Assembly (NCBI GenBank): GCA_002791595.1
Contig: PFXJ01000024.1
Location: forward strand, 33,339-69,249
Direction of reading: 5' to 3'
Length of the DNA: 35,911 nucleotides
Source of the DNA: a candidate division Zixibacteria bacterium CG_4_9_14_3_um_filter_46_8
Lineage (GTDB): Bacteria > Zixibacteria > MSB-5A5 > UM-FILTER-46-8
Positions 1 to 8,481 of the stretch are shown here, piece after piece (positions within the stretch are counted from its first letter, which is position 1; each line of letters starts with the position of its first letter). The notes beneath the pieces are model-generated. The model was not told the DNA's origin. It worked only from the letters and a program-made list of their open reading frames with translations, and did not search any database. The position numbers and the translations under genes are program-made.

Positions 1-2
1 TC

Positions 3-914
3 TTGCTTTTATACTATCGCCCCACAGCCGAAGCCGCGTATGAATCAGTGAAATTTATCAGCACGGAAGTTCATTTCGGGTGGCTCGTGCGCTCGGTTCA
101 CAGCTGGTCGGCCAATTTGATGATTGCCGCCTTGTTCGTTCATATGTTTTCGGTATTCCTTTTGAAATCATATCGCCGTCCAAGAGAGGTTACCTGGATA
201 ACGGGGGTTATCTTGCTCTTCATATCGCTGGGCTTCGGTTTTTCAGGTTATCTTCTGCCATGGAACAAGCTGGCGTATTTTGCAACCAAAGTCGGCACCG
301 ATATCGCCGGCAGTCTTCCGGTGATTGGCGGGCCGATTCTGACCTTTCTGCGCGGGGGTGAAGAGGTAACCGGAGCCACCTTGACCCGATTTTTCGGGAT
401 GCATGTGGCGGTTCTTCCGATGGTTACTGCAGCCATGCTGGGCATTCACCTTTATTTGGTGCAAAAGCATGGCATGGCCCTGCCGATTAAGGAGGCGCGC
501 GAAGAGAGCCAGGGGAAAACCATAGAGACTATTCCATTTATCCCTGATTTCTTGTATCGCGACGTTATTGGATGGATTTTGGCGCTGGGGATATTGGTAT
601 TTTTGGCATCGATTTTCCCTTGGGAACTTGGAACGAAGGCAGATCCTTTGGCATCGGCGCCAGCCGGTATCAGGCCAGAGTGGTTTTTTGTGTTTATGTT
701 TCAGACCTTGAAATATATTCCGGCCAAGATTTTGTTCATCGAAGGCGAGCTTCTGGGAATTGCGGGATTTAGTCTTGCGGGATTGATCTTATTCTTCATC
801 CCATTTCTCGATAGAAAATCCAATGATTTGAAGGATAATAGATTGTTTTTGATCCTGGGCGTAGTGGTCATACTCTATATCATAGTATTGACGATTCTCG
901 GGTATTCATCTTAA
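3..914 (+). CDS. cytochrome b (b6f/bc type), 5'-truncated
   Basis: This is the membrane quinol-oxidising subunit of a cytochrome bc/b6f complex. The reading frame is open to the left edge, so the listed TTG start is an artefact and the N-terminus (helix A) lies outside the window. Helix B carries haem ligands His33 and His47 (13 residues between). Helix D carries His134 and His149 (14 between, the b6/menaquinol-type spacing rather than the mitochondrial 13). GYLLPW and the Qo-site PEWF motif (residues 225-228) are present. The b6 part and the subunit IV-like C-terminal helices are in one chain. A multihaem cytochrome c starts 17-23 bases downstream, so the two are almost certainly co-transcribed. 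A Rieske protein would be expected just upstream, out of view. Confidence 0.93.
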   Translation: MLLYYRPTAEAAYESVKFISTEVHFGWLVRSVHSWSANLMIAALFVHMFSVFLLKSYRRPREVTWITGVILLFISLGFGFSGYLLPWNKLAYFATKVGTDIAGSLPVIGGPILTFLRGGEEVTGATLTRFFGMHVAVLPMVTAAMLGIHLYLVQKHGMALPIKEAREESQGKTIETIPFIPDFLYRDVIGWILALGILVFLASIFPWELGTKADPLASAPAGIRPEWFFVFMFQTLKYIPAKILFIEGELLGIAGFSLAGLILFFIPFLDRKSNDLKDNRLFLILGVVVILYIIVLTILGYSS

Positions 915-937
915 GCGAGATTGATACAGGAATGAAT

Positions 938-2212
938 ATGAGCAGGTTGAAGCTAATTTTAGGATTAATAGGCGCTATTTCAATTTGGATCGGAAACCAA
1001 TCCGCATTCTCAGACACATGCTTGCAATGCCATTTGGAATTAGATAGTTCCCCCAATTCGCCTGCTGTATTGATAAATAATGATATTCATTACCAGCGCG
1101 GTTTATCTTGCGCGGACTGCCATGGCGGGGATCCAACTGTGGGATATAAGGAAGGGGATCCCACGTTGGCAATGGATCCGGGGAAAGGTTTTCGCGGGGT
1201 TCCATCCTATGACCAGATTCCGGAATTTTGCGGGCAATGCCATAGCGATGTCGAATATATGAGGAAGATTGAACCGAAGCAGAGGGTGGATCAACTTCAG
1301 CTTTACTGGACCTCGATTCACGGCAAAAACCTAAAACTCGGTGACAACAAAGTTGCCCAGTGTGTGAGTTGTCACGGTGTTCATAATATATTGCCCGCCA
1401 GTGATACCCGAAGTCCGGTCAATCAGCATAATGTTCCTAAGACCTGTGCCAAGTGCCATTCGCAAGCTAATTATATGGCATCATACAAGATCCCTACTGA
1501 CCAATATGATAAATATGCTCAAAGCGTCCACGGGAAGCTTTTGCTTGAAAGGGGCGACAAATCGGCACCGGCCTGCAATTCGTGCCATGGTAATCACGGC
1601 GCCGCCCCGCCGGGATTGGCATCGATTTCTGCGGCTTGCGGTGAATGTCATGGGCTGAATCGCGATTTGTTCAACAAAAGCCCTCACAAAAAGCCGTGGG
1701 AGGAGATGGGGCTACCAGAGTGCGTGCAGTGTCATGGCCAGCATCTGGTTTTGTCGCCGAACGATGAGCAGATTGGCACCGGCAAAGATTCTTATTGTAT
1801 CCAGTGCCACAGTGAAGGTGAAGCCGGCTATAGAGCGGCCGCGCAAATAAAATCGTCAATTGACTCATTAAAGATGAAAATTACACGGGCGGCCGAAGCT
1901 CTGGAACAGGCGGAGAAACTCGGCGTTGATATCGATGATGCGCGATTCGAATTGGGTGAAGCCTCCAATGGGTTGACCGAAGCCAGAAATAAAGTGCATT
2001 CATTCACGCCGGCAATCGTTGCAGAAGTGACTTCAGCCAGCCTCGCCAAGATTGAAAATGTCCAGACCGTCGGCGAAAATAGGCTTAAGGGCTTATGGCA
2101 CAGACAATTAGGATTGCTATTTTCATCCATTATAATCCTTCTTTTGGCAAGCTTGCTATTTGTCAAAATGCGGACACTTGACAAGAAGAGAAAGAACAAA
2201 ACGCAAAATTAA
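938..2212 (+). CDS. membrane-anchored nonahaem cytochrome c
   Basis: This is an electron-transfer protein with nine CXXCH haem-binding motifs (CLQCH, CADCH, CGQCH, CVSCH, CAKCH, CNSCH, CGECH, CVQCH, CIQCH), all in the first two-thirds. An N-terminal signal/anchor helix precedes them. After the haems comes a stretch of heptad-like helix (roughly residues 300-370), then a C-terminal transmembrane helix and a basic tail ending KKRKNKTQN. The haem domain should therefore face the outside of the membrane. The ORF track starts at 932, but the ATG at 938 sits six bases after AGGA, so I prefer it. Placed directly after cytochrome b, it probably replaces cytochrome c1/f as electron acceptor of the complex; that role is inferred from context. 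I cannot tell its family within the multihaem cytochromes. Confidence 0.85.
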   Translation: MSRLKLILGLIGAISIWIGNQSAFSDTCLQCHLELDSSPNSPAVLINNDIHYQRGLSCADCHGGDPTVGYKEGDPTLAMDPGKGFRGVPSYDQIPEFCGQCHSDVEYMRKIEPKQRVDQLQLYWTSIHGKNLKLGDNKVAQCVSCHGVHNILPASDTRSPVNQHNVPKTCAKCHSQANYMASYKIPTDQYDKYAQSVHGKLLLERGDKSAPACNSCHGNHGAAPPGLASISAACGECHGLNRDLFNKSPHKKPWEEMGLPECVQCHGQHLVLSPNDEQIGTGKDSYCIQCHSEGEAGYRAAAQIKSSIDSLKMKITRAAEALEQAEKLGVDIDDARFELGEASNGLTEARNKVHSFTPAIVAEVTSASLAKIENVQTVGENRLKGLWHRQLGLLFSSIIILLLASLLFVKMRTLDKKRKNKTQN

Positions 2213-2373
2213 ATAAAGCTCAGCGGTTGCCGATAATTCCTTCAGAAGTCTTCTAACGTCAATTGTTAATTCCATTCCTTCATCGGAGAAGGGCTGGAGT
2301 GGACAAGACAATCATTTTAGGGGAAGAAATTAAATCTTACCGGTGCAATTTATTGAGCGCTGGCAGAAAAAGA

Positions 2374-2760
2374 ATGGGGCTGAACATGGCAGCAGATGTG
2401 AGCAGGAAAATTTTGATTGTTGACGACAATAGAAATATGTCGTCGCTATTAACCGAAATATTGGAGGTCTTTGATTTCGAGGGAGTCAATGTGGAAAATG
2501 GGGACAAGGCCCTCGACAAGTTAAGAAATGACCATTATGATATGGTTATTACCGATCTCAAAATGCCAGGGATGAGTGGCGAGGAGTTATTCGGGGCGAT
2601 AAAGCATGCTTATCCCAAGTTGCCGGTGGTTGTGATAACCGGCTATTCCGTGTCATCGCCAGAGACACAGAAAATTCTCACCAAAGCCGATGGGTTCTTG
2701 CACAAACCATTCAAAGTAACTGATGTCGAAGGCCTTCTGAAGGAAGTACTGAAGACTTGA
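2374..2760 (+). CDS. single-domain response regulator (receiver only)
   Basis: This is a stand-alone CheY-like receiver of about 128 residues with no output domain. All canonical positions are visible: the acidic pair in IVDDN, the phospho-acceptor Asp in VITDLKMPG, the Thr in VVITGYS, and the Lys in HKPF. The ORF track extends it to a TTG at 2263, but the extra 37 residues are not receiver-like. ATG 2374 or ATG 2386 fit better; the latter has GGGG six bases upstream. It lies about 160 bases after the cytochrome gene on the same strand, so co-transcription is possible but not shown. No histidine kinase is in the window. Confidence 0.85.
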   Translation: MGLNMAADVSRKILIVDDNRNMSSLLTEILEVFDFEGVNVENGDKALDKLRNDHYDMVITDLKMPGMSGEELFGAIKHAYPKLPVVVITGYSVSSPETQKILTKADGFLHKPFKVTDVEGLLKEVLKT

Positions 2761-2792
2761 CACCCGATATTACATAGAGTGGCGGTCCCCCT

Positions 2793-3308
2793 CTATCCCG
2801 ATTTGGGAAATACCTTCTTAAGAGATGGAAGCAGGAGAGGGATAGCAACTAACTGAATTATGATTCCCGGTAATCCAGTGATTGCTGAAGCATAGAGCCA
2901 CGTTTTTGGGGAGTATGGCAGGGCCAAAAATAGGCCTACCGCATAAAAACCCGCCGCAAATCCAATTCTACCGACGATCAAAGCTATTATCAATGCCGGC
3001 AACGGATGCCACTTCAATTTGTTGGCAATTATGCCAATCGAGAGTCCGTAGAGAGGCAGTTCCAAAGCCATCATAGGCACCGCATAGGGGGGCGGCATTC
3101 CGGTTAGAAGGAAACTTAGCGGAGGAGCCAGGATGCCGACAAGCAATCCGGAAAACGGTCCTATCAAAAGACCTGCAAGAAGGACTGGCAGATGCATGGG
3201 AAGAAAAATGCGGCCCTGTAATTGGAACTGGTGGAAAACTATGGGCAGGACAACTGCCAATGCCAGCAAAAGACCGCTTTGCACGATGTTTCTAACGCGC
3301 TTATTCAT
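2793..3308 (-). CDS. ECF transporter S component (substrate-binding membrane subunit)
   Basis: This is a 171-residue integral membrane protein with about five to six hydrophobic helices, the size of ECF-family S components. The early segment RIFLPMHLPVLLAGLLIGP, with glycine/proline-rich loops (LTGMPPPYAVPMM), is typical of the vitamin/cofactor S proteins grouped with the folate/niacin/pantothenate types. The energy-coupling parts (EcfT and the two ATPases) are not in the window, so it would have to use a module encoded elsewhere (group II arrangement). It starts three bases after the stop of the methyltransferase and is surely co-transcribed with it. The substrate cannot be read from sequence alone. 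Confidence 0.75.
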   Translation of the reverse strand: MNKRVRNIVQSGLLLALAVVLPIVFHQFQLQGRIFLPMHLPVLLAGLLIGPFSGLLVGILAPPLSFLLTGMPPPYAVPMMALELPLYGLSIGIIANKLKWHPLPALIIALIVGRIGFAAGFYAVGLFLALPYSPKTWLYASAITGLPGIIIQLVAIPLLLPSLKKVFPKSG

Positions 3309-3311
3309 TGG

Positions 3312-3914
3312 TCATACTTTTTTCTTTGAACTCATTATGAATTTTCCCTGGATATCTTCAATTTGAATATCCTCGAAACCGGACTTCGCTAAGATTTTCA
3401 TAAAGTGATTTTTCGGCGGCAGAAGGTCATTTTTGACTTCCTCTCCAGCACATTTATGATGATTCTGAAGATCAAAGCTGCTCATCAAGTGGACAACGCT
3501 GAAAATTCCGGAAGGTTTCAATATTCTATTTGCTTCCCTGCAAACTAACTCCTTATCTGCGAAATGGGGAAAGGAGGCAAAGGCAATAATATGATCGAAG
3601 TAGGAATCGGTGAATGGGATCGCGGAAGCATCGCCACAAACTATGAAATCGGCATTTGTCAAGTCGGCGGAAATCTTGAGCATCGCCAAAGAAAAGTCAA
3701 GACCGCACAGAAAACCCGAATTGCCTATGATATCTCTGAATATGGGAAACAGAACGCCATTGCCGCATCCAAGATCAAGCACTTTTTCACCAGTTTGGAT
3801 TCCTAATTCCCGGAGGACACGCCCGGCGCGCAAAAGCGTCTCCGGGGGATAATTCTTATCCCAGCTTGAGGAATGCCTGTCAAAAAACTCTTTTCGCTTA
3901 TCGTGGTGTTTCAC
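3312..3914 (-). CDS. class I SAM-dependent methyltransferase (type 11 fold)
   Basis: This 200-residue Rossmann-fold methyltransferase has motif I VLDLGCGNG at residues 45-53, the acidic SAM ribose site in CGLDFS near residue 73, GDASAIPF near 94-101 and the post-motif strand RILKPSGIFSVVH. The start is a GTG with only a weak ribosome-binding site. A cluster HHKC at about 152-155 in the substrate-side region could bind a metal or substrate; that is speculation. It is the first gene of a two-gene unit with the ECF S component, so its substrate may be the imported vitamin-like compound or a product of it. The specific methyl acceptor is unknown. Confidence 0.8.
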   Translation of the reverse strand: MKHHDKRKEFFDRHSSSWDKNYPPETLLRAGRVLRELGIQTGEKVLDLGCGNGVLFPIFRDIIGNSGFLCGLDFSLAMLKISADLTNADFIVCGDASAIPFTDSYFDHIIAFASFPHFADKELVCREANRILKPSGIFSVVHLMSSFDLQNHHKCAGEEVKNDLLPPKNHFMKILAKSGFEDIQIEDIQGKFIMSSKKKV

Positions 3915-3971
3915 CCGAATTCATCATACCTTGATAACGCCACCCTATGATATATTTATGCCAAGAAAGAA

Positions 3972-4745
3972 TCAACTGAATCTGATACCACCCAGGAAGT
4001 CGCGGAGGATTTCTTCGACTCTTCCCAGTCGAAATGGCTTTGATAGGAAACAGTCAGCGCCGGCTTCGAATGCCTTATGACGGGTATAAGCTTGAGCATA
4101 ACCTGTGATGATCACTACTGGAGTAGCCGGGTAGCGATCCTTAATTTCACGCATCAATGAAATTCCATCCATCTCAGGCATCCGAATATCGGAGATGACC
4201 ATATCGAATAATTCACCATCCATTTTATCCAATGCTTCATACGCATCTTTGGCTCCATGTGGATTATACCCATACGTCCTCAATGCTTCCATCAGGGTTA
4301 TCCGTAGATTGTCATCATCGTCAACCACCAGGACTTTCTTATTCAAGAAGGCATGCAGTCCTATTTGACGGAAATCATAGAGGGTCAGAGTCTCTTCAAT
4401 TACCTTTTCAACACGCTCGATACGGAATGGACGTTGAAGCACCTCATCGACACCGGCAGCTTTGGCCTCTTCGAGATTGAAATTTATGACTGGACTCGTA
4501 ATCAGGATGATGGGAATATGGGAAAAACGGGAGCGGACCGCTTTGATGAAGCGATAGCCCGGGCAATCCACCATGATATTGTCCAGTAGGAGTAGATCGA
4601 CGGGCTGATCGTTTAGGATTTCATCAGCGATAAAGAGGTCTTCGGCCAATCTTACTTTATAGCCGATCGCCTGCAATGTTTCCTGCAGAAGGTCCCTGAT
4701 TTGAATGTCACTGCTGGCGACCAAGATTTCGATTAAATTGCCCAT
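3972..4745 (-). CDS. double receiver (REC-REC) protein, first receiver degenerate
   Basis: Two CheY-like receivers are joined in one 257-residue chain without a DNA-binding or enzymatic output. The second (from about residue 136) is canonical: VVDDDDN, phospho-acceptor Asp186 in ISDIRMPEMDG, Thr in IITGYA, and Lys236 in LSKPF. The first keeps a possible acceptor Asp55 and Thr83, but the N-terminal acidic pair is replaced (LVASSD) and the conserved Lys is Arg105 (QRPF). It is probably unable to be phosphorylated normally and may act as a pseudo-receiver controlling dimerisation or signal routing (inference). It has its own promoter-like sequence immediately upstream and no adjacent kinase. Confidence 0.88.
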   Translation of the reverse strand: MGNLIEILVASSDIQIRDLLQETLQAIGYKVRLAEDLFIADEILNDQPVDLLLLDNIMVDCPGYRFIKAVRSRFSHIPIILITSPVINFNLEEAKAAGVDEVLQRPFRIERVEKVIEETLTLYDFRQIGLHAFLNKKVLVVDDDDNLRITLMEALRTYGYNPHGAKDAYEALDKMDGELFDMVISDIRMPEMDGISLMREIKDRYPATPVVIITGYAQAYTRHKAFEAGADCFLSKPFRLGRVEEILRDFLGGIRFS

Positions 4746-4753
4746 CTTGTTTT

Positions 4754-4783
4754 AATATAACTACAAAAGATGCATTTTGTCAA
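4754..4783 (-). promoter_or_regulatory. sigma70-like promoter of the double-receiver gene
   Basis: On the minus strand a perfect TTGACA (4778-4783) is followed after 18 bases by TATATT (4754-4759). Only eight bases separate the -10 box from the ATG at 4745, so transcription should begin at or next to the start codon. No Shine-Dalgarno sequence is visible before the ATG. Confidence 0.55.
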
Positions 4784-4844
4784 GGCTGAATTGGGTTGGC
4801 TAATTATAGATAGGAACTTATATTTTTCCACAATCTCAATTTGA

Positions 4845-4873
4845 TTGACTCCCTATAAATCGTTCACTATTTT
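4845..4873 (+). promoter_or_regulatory. possible promoter for the glycosidase gene
   Basis: TTGACT (4845-4850), a 17-base spacer and TATTTT (4868-4873) lie on the plus strand about 105 bases before the glycosidase start, back to back with the promoter of the double-receiver gene. The match is moderate and the region is AT-rich, so it could be chance. Confidence 0.3.
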
Positions 4874-4981
4874 GTTTGATGACAGTTCAACCGACGGAAC
4901 ATAAAGAATGGGAACGAGTATCACCCATAATGGCCAATGAATTAAGTTGGATTTCATTATTGAAAATTATGATAAAGAAAG

Positions 4982-6514
4982 ATGACTGAATTGTTATTAT
5001 CGGAAATGAATACTCGAAAGGTTCGGTTCACATTGGCAAGGGGCGAATTGGTTTTACTTGTGCTTCTTTGTATCATGTTGACCCATTTCAATAATGTCGC
5101 GAAAGGCGATCCGATTCCTCGTTTCGGCGCGTGCAATATCCTTAACAAAATAGATCCCAACGTTATGAAATCCTTGGGGCCGGAGATTATTCGTGCAGGG
5201 ATTCACTGGGGCAAGGTTGAACCGGTCCCGGGCAAATATCTGATTACCCAGGAAGTCTTAAATTTCATTGGAGAGGTAGTCCCTCCCGGTGCCGAACCCT
5301 TGGTGGGAATCTCAACCCATAATCCATGGGGCAACATAGGACCTTGGAAAAACTCCGACGAGTTTCTCAAACAATTCTCGGTCTCCCCAACCTTCCATCC
5401 TATTAAGAATTATGATGATTATCGAAGATTCATCATGGTTCTTGCGGATTCTTTGAAAGGCAAGGTTAAGTATTACCAAATCCTAAACGAACCGGATTTG
5501 ATAAGGCCCGAGAATAATTCGAGATGGTGGGGGGGTACCGCCGAAGAGTTGATAAAAACTGTCCGGATTACGTATGAGGCGCTTAAGGAATCAGATCCTG
5601 ATGCTTATTTGATTATGGGGGGATTTGCATTGCCATGGGACGACAATATCAACCGTCCGGTCAATGAAGATTTTATTAACACTGTTGTAAAGGGAGTTCG
5701 CGACTATGTTGATGCGTTCGACATTCACCATTATAGGGAGTATAATCTGCTTTCGCCTAAGATCCAATATATCAAGGAATTAGGTCGGAAGCCGATTTGG
5801 ATAACCGAGATGGGGGCGCCATCCGCCAACCGCCTCCGCGAGGTTTGGCTGAAAATGCAGCCATTCTTTAAGGAATTGGAGGTCAATCAGTCATTGCTTA
5901 GCTCCAAAATGATGCAGGATACAATTCTAACCGTAGTTCGGCAAAGTGATCCAGGATTCATATATCTCCCGGAAAATAGGAGCGTCCTCGAAAAAATCAA
6001 AGCGGAGGAATTGGTGAAGCTTTACGCAATCGCATTTGAAGAAGGTGTTTCCTCTGCCTTTTGGTTTCAAGTTTTGAGGGACAAAATGCCGGTTTGGTAC
6101 ACAAAAAGACCTGACAAAGCCAATGCTCGAACCCTTCAATCCGTTGACAAAAGATATCGTGGGTCTGAACAGGGTCTATATGATGAAGAATCCCGTGAGC
6201 CACTGCCGGCATTCTATACCTACCGCCTTTTAGTTCAAAAATTATCCGGATTCACTGAAGCGAAATTCATTGGGAATGAAAGGGCGCAGATTTACGAGTT
6301 CCAATTTTCTGCAGGCAATAAGAAATATGTCTGCTGGAGCGATAACGGCCCAATTGCCTATGAATTGAAAGCCGTGGAAGGGGAATATCAGGCTACGAGG
6401 ACTATTACCGATATGGATCAGACTGATCCATCCACAACCAAGCTGAGCGTTCATGGCGGAAAACTAAAGCTTGAGCTTGACTCCACTCCGATTATTATAG
6501 AAGCCACTAAGTAA
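4982..6514 (+). CDS. secreted clan GH-A-like glycoside hydrolase
   Basis: A 510-residue protein with an N-terminal hydrophobic segment (about residues 21-36) that is a signal peptide or anchor, followed by a probable (beta/alpha)8 barrel. The GH-A signature is visible: YYQILNEPD, with the Asn-Glu pair giving a likely acid/base Glu170, and PIWITEMGAP near the end of a later strand, giving a likely nucleophile Glu276. HHY at 249-251 sits between them, as in cellulase/xylosidase-like barrels. The C-terminal 90 or so residues look like a small beta domain. The substrate cannot be named. An alternative start at ATG 5006 would give a more typical signal peptide (MNTRKVRF). The gene stands alone, with divergent or distant neighbours. 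Confidence 0.75.
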   Translation: MTELLLSEMNTRKVRFTLARGELVLLVLLCIMLTHFNNVAKGDPIPRFGACNILNKIDPNVMKSLGPEIIRAGIHWGKVEPVPGKYLITQEVLNFIGEVVPPGAEPLVGISTHNPWGNIGPWKNSDEFLKQFSVSPTFHPIKNYDDYRRFIMVLADSLKGKVKYYQILNEPDLIRPENNSRWWGGTAEELIKTVRITYEALKESDPDAYLIMGGFALPWDDNINRPVNEDFINTVVKGVRDYVDAFDIHHYREYNLLSPKIQYIKELGRKPIWITEMGAPSANRLREVWLKMQPFFKELEVNQSLLSSKMMQDTILTVVRQSDPGFIYLPENRSVLEKIKAEELVKLYAIAFEEGVSSAFWFQVLRDKMPVWYTKRPDKANARTLQSVDKRYRGSEQGLYDEESREPLPAFYTYRLLVQKLSGFTEAKFIGNERAQIYEFQFSAGNKKYVCWSDNGPIAYELKAVEGEYQATRTITDMDQTDPSTTKLSVHGGKLKLELDSTPIIIEATK

Positions 6515-7023
6515 ATTATATAGCATTCAGAGGGTATTTACGGAAATTTTTATACCCCGCCATGGGGTCACGACGGGGTATGGGTAGTAGTAGGTAGGGT
6601 ATGTGTCCCCCTTTGTGTTAGGGAGGGATTTATTTGAATCCGTGGTCTCACAACGCAAAGACGCCAAGCCTTAGCGGATGCCCACGTAACCAAATTCTAT
6701 AACTTATCGAATGGGATTATATTAATATTACTTAAAAAGATCGTGATGGGGAATTATTATTACCCAATCTACCTTAGCCTCAATAAAACATATTAATTCT
6801 CAAAAAGCAAGAACTATTTTTGAAATAAGCAGTTTTTTGGGAAAATAATATTCATAATTTTCGAAATTTAGTTTTGACAACCCGAAGGCAACGCAAATAA
6901 GTGTGGTGTGAGTAGAATTTTGCCTGATGTAATCGGGGGATCCAAAGGCCTTACAGAATGCTGAAAACTAAAACCCCGGCCGCCCGGGAGCTCAAGAATG
7001 CTCTTCTAAACCGGCAATGACAT
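6515..7023. other. gene-free intergenic stretch of about 510 bases
   Basis: I see no supported gene here. It holds a hairpin just after the glycosidase stop (6552-6581), a CGCAAAGACGCCAAG motif (about 6654-6668), an AT-rich middle section and a GC-rich tail (CCCGGCCGCCCGGG near 6976) before the convergent sorting-tail gene. No tRNA or CRISPR-like pattern was seen. Confidence 0.6.
6552..6581. repeat. inverted repeat ATACCCCG / CGGGGTAT
   Basis: Perfect 8-base arms are separated by 14 bases, starting 37 bases after the glycosidase stop codon. It could be a 3'-end structure for that transcript. No T-run follows, so it is not a convincing intrinsic terminator. Confidence 0.45.
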
Positions 7024-8403
7024 CTACTCCAGCAACGTCATCCGCTTGGTGAGAGCCTTGATTCCTGCCGTCAATTTGGAGAAGTAGATACCGGAAGAGT
7101 AATTTGCCGCATCCCAGATTACACTATGCTGGCCCGCTTCACTGTAGCCATCCACCAAGGTGGCAACCCTCTGGCCGGCAATGTTGTAAACCGCAAGGTT
7201 CACATTACCGGCTGACGCAAGAGCATAAGTGATAGTGGTGGTGGCATTAAACGGATTGGGATAGTTACCGATCAAAGTATATTCGCTTGGCAGATCCTCT
7301 CCGACGTTCCATCCCCCCTCCAATATCCATCCCTCAAGCTGTGGCATGCCTTTGTTGGACTCACGATGTAATCGTGAGGATAACAAAGGCATGTCTTTAT
7401 CCCCTTGTTCCGCAATACATGCTTGCGCCTTCCCATCTCCCCTCAACTCCCCGGGCGAAAGCATGCCACCCGCGACAACTGTAAAATCAAACTTTGCCGA
7501 ATCGCATTTGTTGGTGTTATAATCACCGCAATAGGCGACATATTCATAACTTCCCAACGGCGCATAAATCGGCACATTCTGATTCAGATGCGTTGATAAT
7601 GATTGCCCCGGATTGAGAGCAATATTGTTGAATAGCCAGAGTTGATAGAAAACATTATTGTATTTGACTCCCACCCACACATCGGTCTGAATCGGATCGG
7701 TTGTCGGATTACTGATTGTGCCAGTCAAACCGAAACTCCCACCCGGGGGGACTGTTACGGGAGATGTATCGGGAGTCATACTGACATCACAGCAAGGGAC
7801 TACGGTACATTCTACCCAGGCGACATAATCCGATATTGAGCAAGGAGGTCCAGCGAAAGTAGAAGGACCAACCCAAAGCCAATAATTCCCGGCAGCCACT
7901 TCAGCGTTAATACGGAGCGTATCGCCGGAAATCGCAAGGCCATAGGTTAGAATTTCGTAATCAGAACAATTTGTTGATCCCGAATTGATAATGAACATAA
8001 GCAGGGGAAAGGTTGCTACACCACTCCACTGGAGCTCACAACACGATGCAATAGCGATTTGGTACCAATCCGTATCCCTGTAACTATATCCATGGCGTAG
8101 GAAAGCCCCAGATGTACCGCATATTGTATCGCCATTTTGAATTTGTTGAAAAATGGGCGGATTTGAATCGCAACCACCATTGTAGGCATCTACATAATCA
8201 TCAAAGCATCGTGGCTCCCCTTCCTCAATTCCCTCTGGTGGGCAGTTAATTAAATTTTCTTCATCAAGAATCCCTCCGCCTGAATTTGAGCCCGTAAGCA
8301 TATTTTCCAGAATAGAGGGAATGAACGCGTTATTATCACCAGCGAATGCAAAGATACCAGTGAGTTCATATATAATGAAGATAAAGATAATCAGACGATT
8401 CAT
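7024..8403 (-). CDS. secreted protein with C-terminal sorting domain, function unknown
   Basis: The start at 8403 (MNRLIIF) is chosen because GGAG lies about eight bases upstream; the ORF track starts seven codons earlier. A signal peptide leads to a region rich in Cys (CSDYEI, CCELQW, CCDVSM) that resembles a pre-peptidase C-terminal (PPC)-like beta domain around residues 65-195 (DTDWYQI, GNYWLWVG). Next comes an Ig-like/CARDB-type beta domain (about 200-310, VPPGGSFGLTGTISNP). The end is an 80-residue FlgD-like tail (NYPNPFNATTTITYAL ... SSGIYFSKLTAG) of the kind that directs outer-membrane export and attachment. A palindromic repeat is embedded in frame in the linker before the tail. It is likely surface-bound and binding-type; no catalytic motif is seen. 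Confidence 0.8.
   Translation of the reverse strand: MNRLIIFIFIIYELTGIFAFAGDNNAFIPSILENMLTGSNSGGGILDEENLINCPPEGIEEGEPRCFDDYVDAYNGGCDSNPPIFQQIQNGDTICGTSGAFLRHGYSYRDTDWYQIAIASCCELQWSGVATFPLLMFIINSGSTNCSDYEILTYGLAISGDTLRINAEVAAGNYWLWVGPSTFAGPPCSISDYVAWVECTVVPCCDVSMTPDTSPVTVPPGGSFGLTGTISNPTTDPIQTDVWVGVKYNNVFYQLWLFNNIALNPGQSLSTHLNQNVPIYAPLGSYEYVAYCGDYNTNKCDSAKFDFTVVAGGMLSPGELRGDGKAQACIAEQGDKDMPLLSSRLHRESNKGMPQLEGWILEGGWNVGEDLPSEYTLIGNYPNPFNATTTITYALASAGNVNLAVYNIAGQRVATLVDGYSEAGQHSVIWDAANYSSGIYFSKLTAGIKALTKRMTLLE
7345..7393. repeat. palindromic REP-like element inside a coding sequence
   Basis: A two-tier hairpin has outer arms CATGCCTTTGTT / AACAAAGGCATG (12 of 12 paired) and inner arms CTCACGAT / ATCGTGAG (8 of 8), separated by a three-by-three internal loop and closed by GTA. 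It is read through in frame as about MPLLSSRLHRESNKGMP, a sequence unlike the surrounding beta-rich protein. Confidence 0.8.
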
Positions 8404-8481
8404 AATGTATTCTCCGTATTTCAATAATAGATTAACAAATGAAATTTATGATATCAAGACCAATCAGAAATAGACTGGCGC

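Noticed and set aside
2774-2796. ATAGAG...CTCTAT hairpin between the convergent response regulator and ECF gene
   Set aside because: The stem is only six base pairs, overlaps the ECF stop codon and has no T-tract on either strand, so it is too weak to call a terminator.
6874-6902. TTGACA with ATAAGT 17 bases downstream on the plus strand
   Set aside because: The -10 match is poor and it would point into the 3' end of a minus-strand gene with nothing to transcribe.
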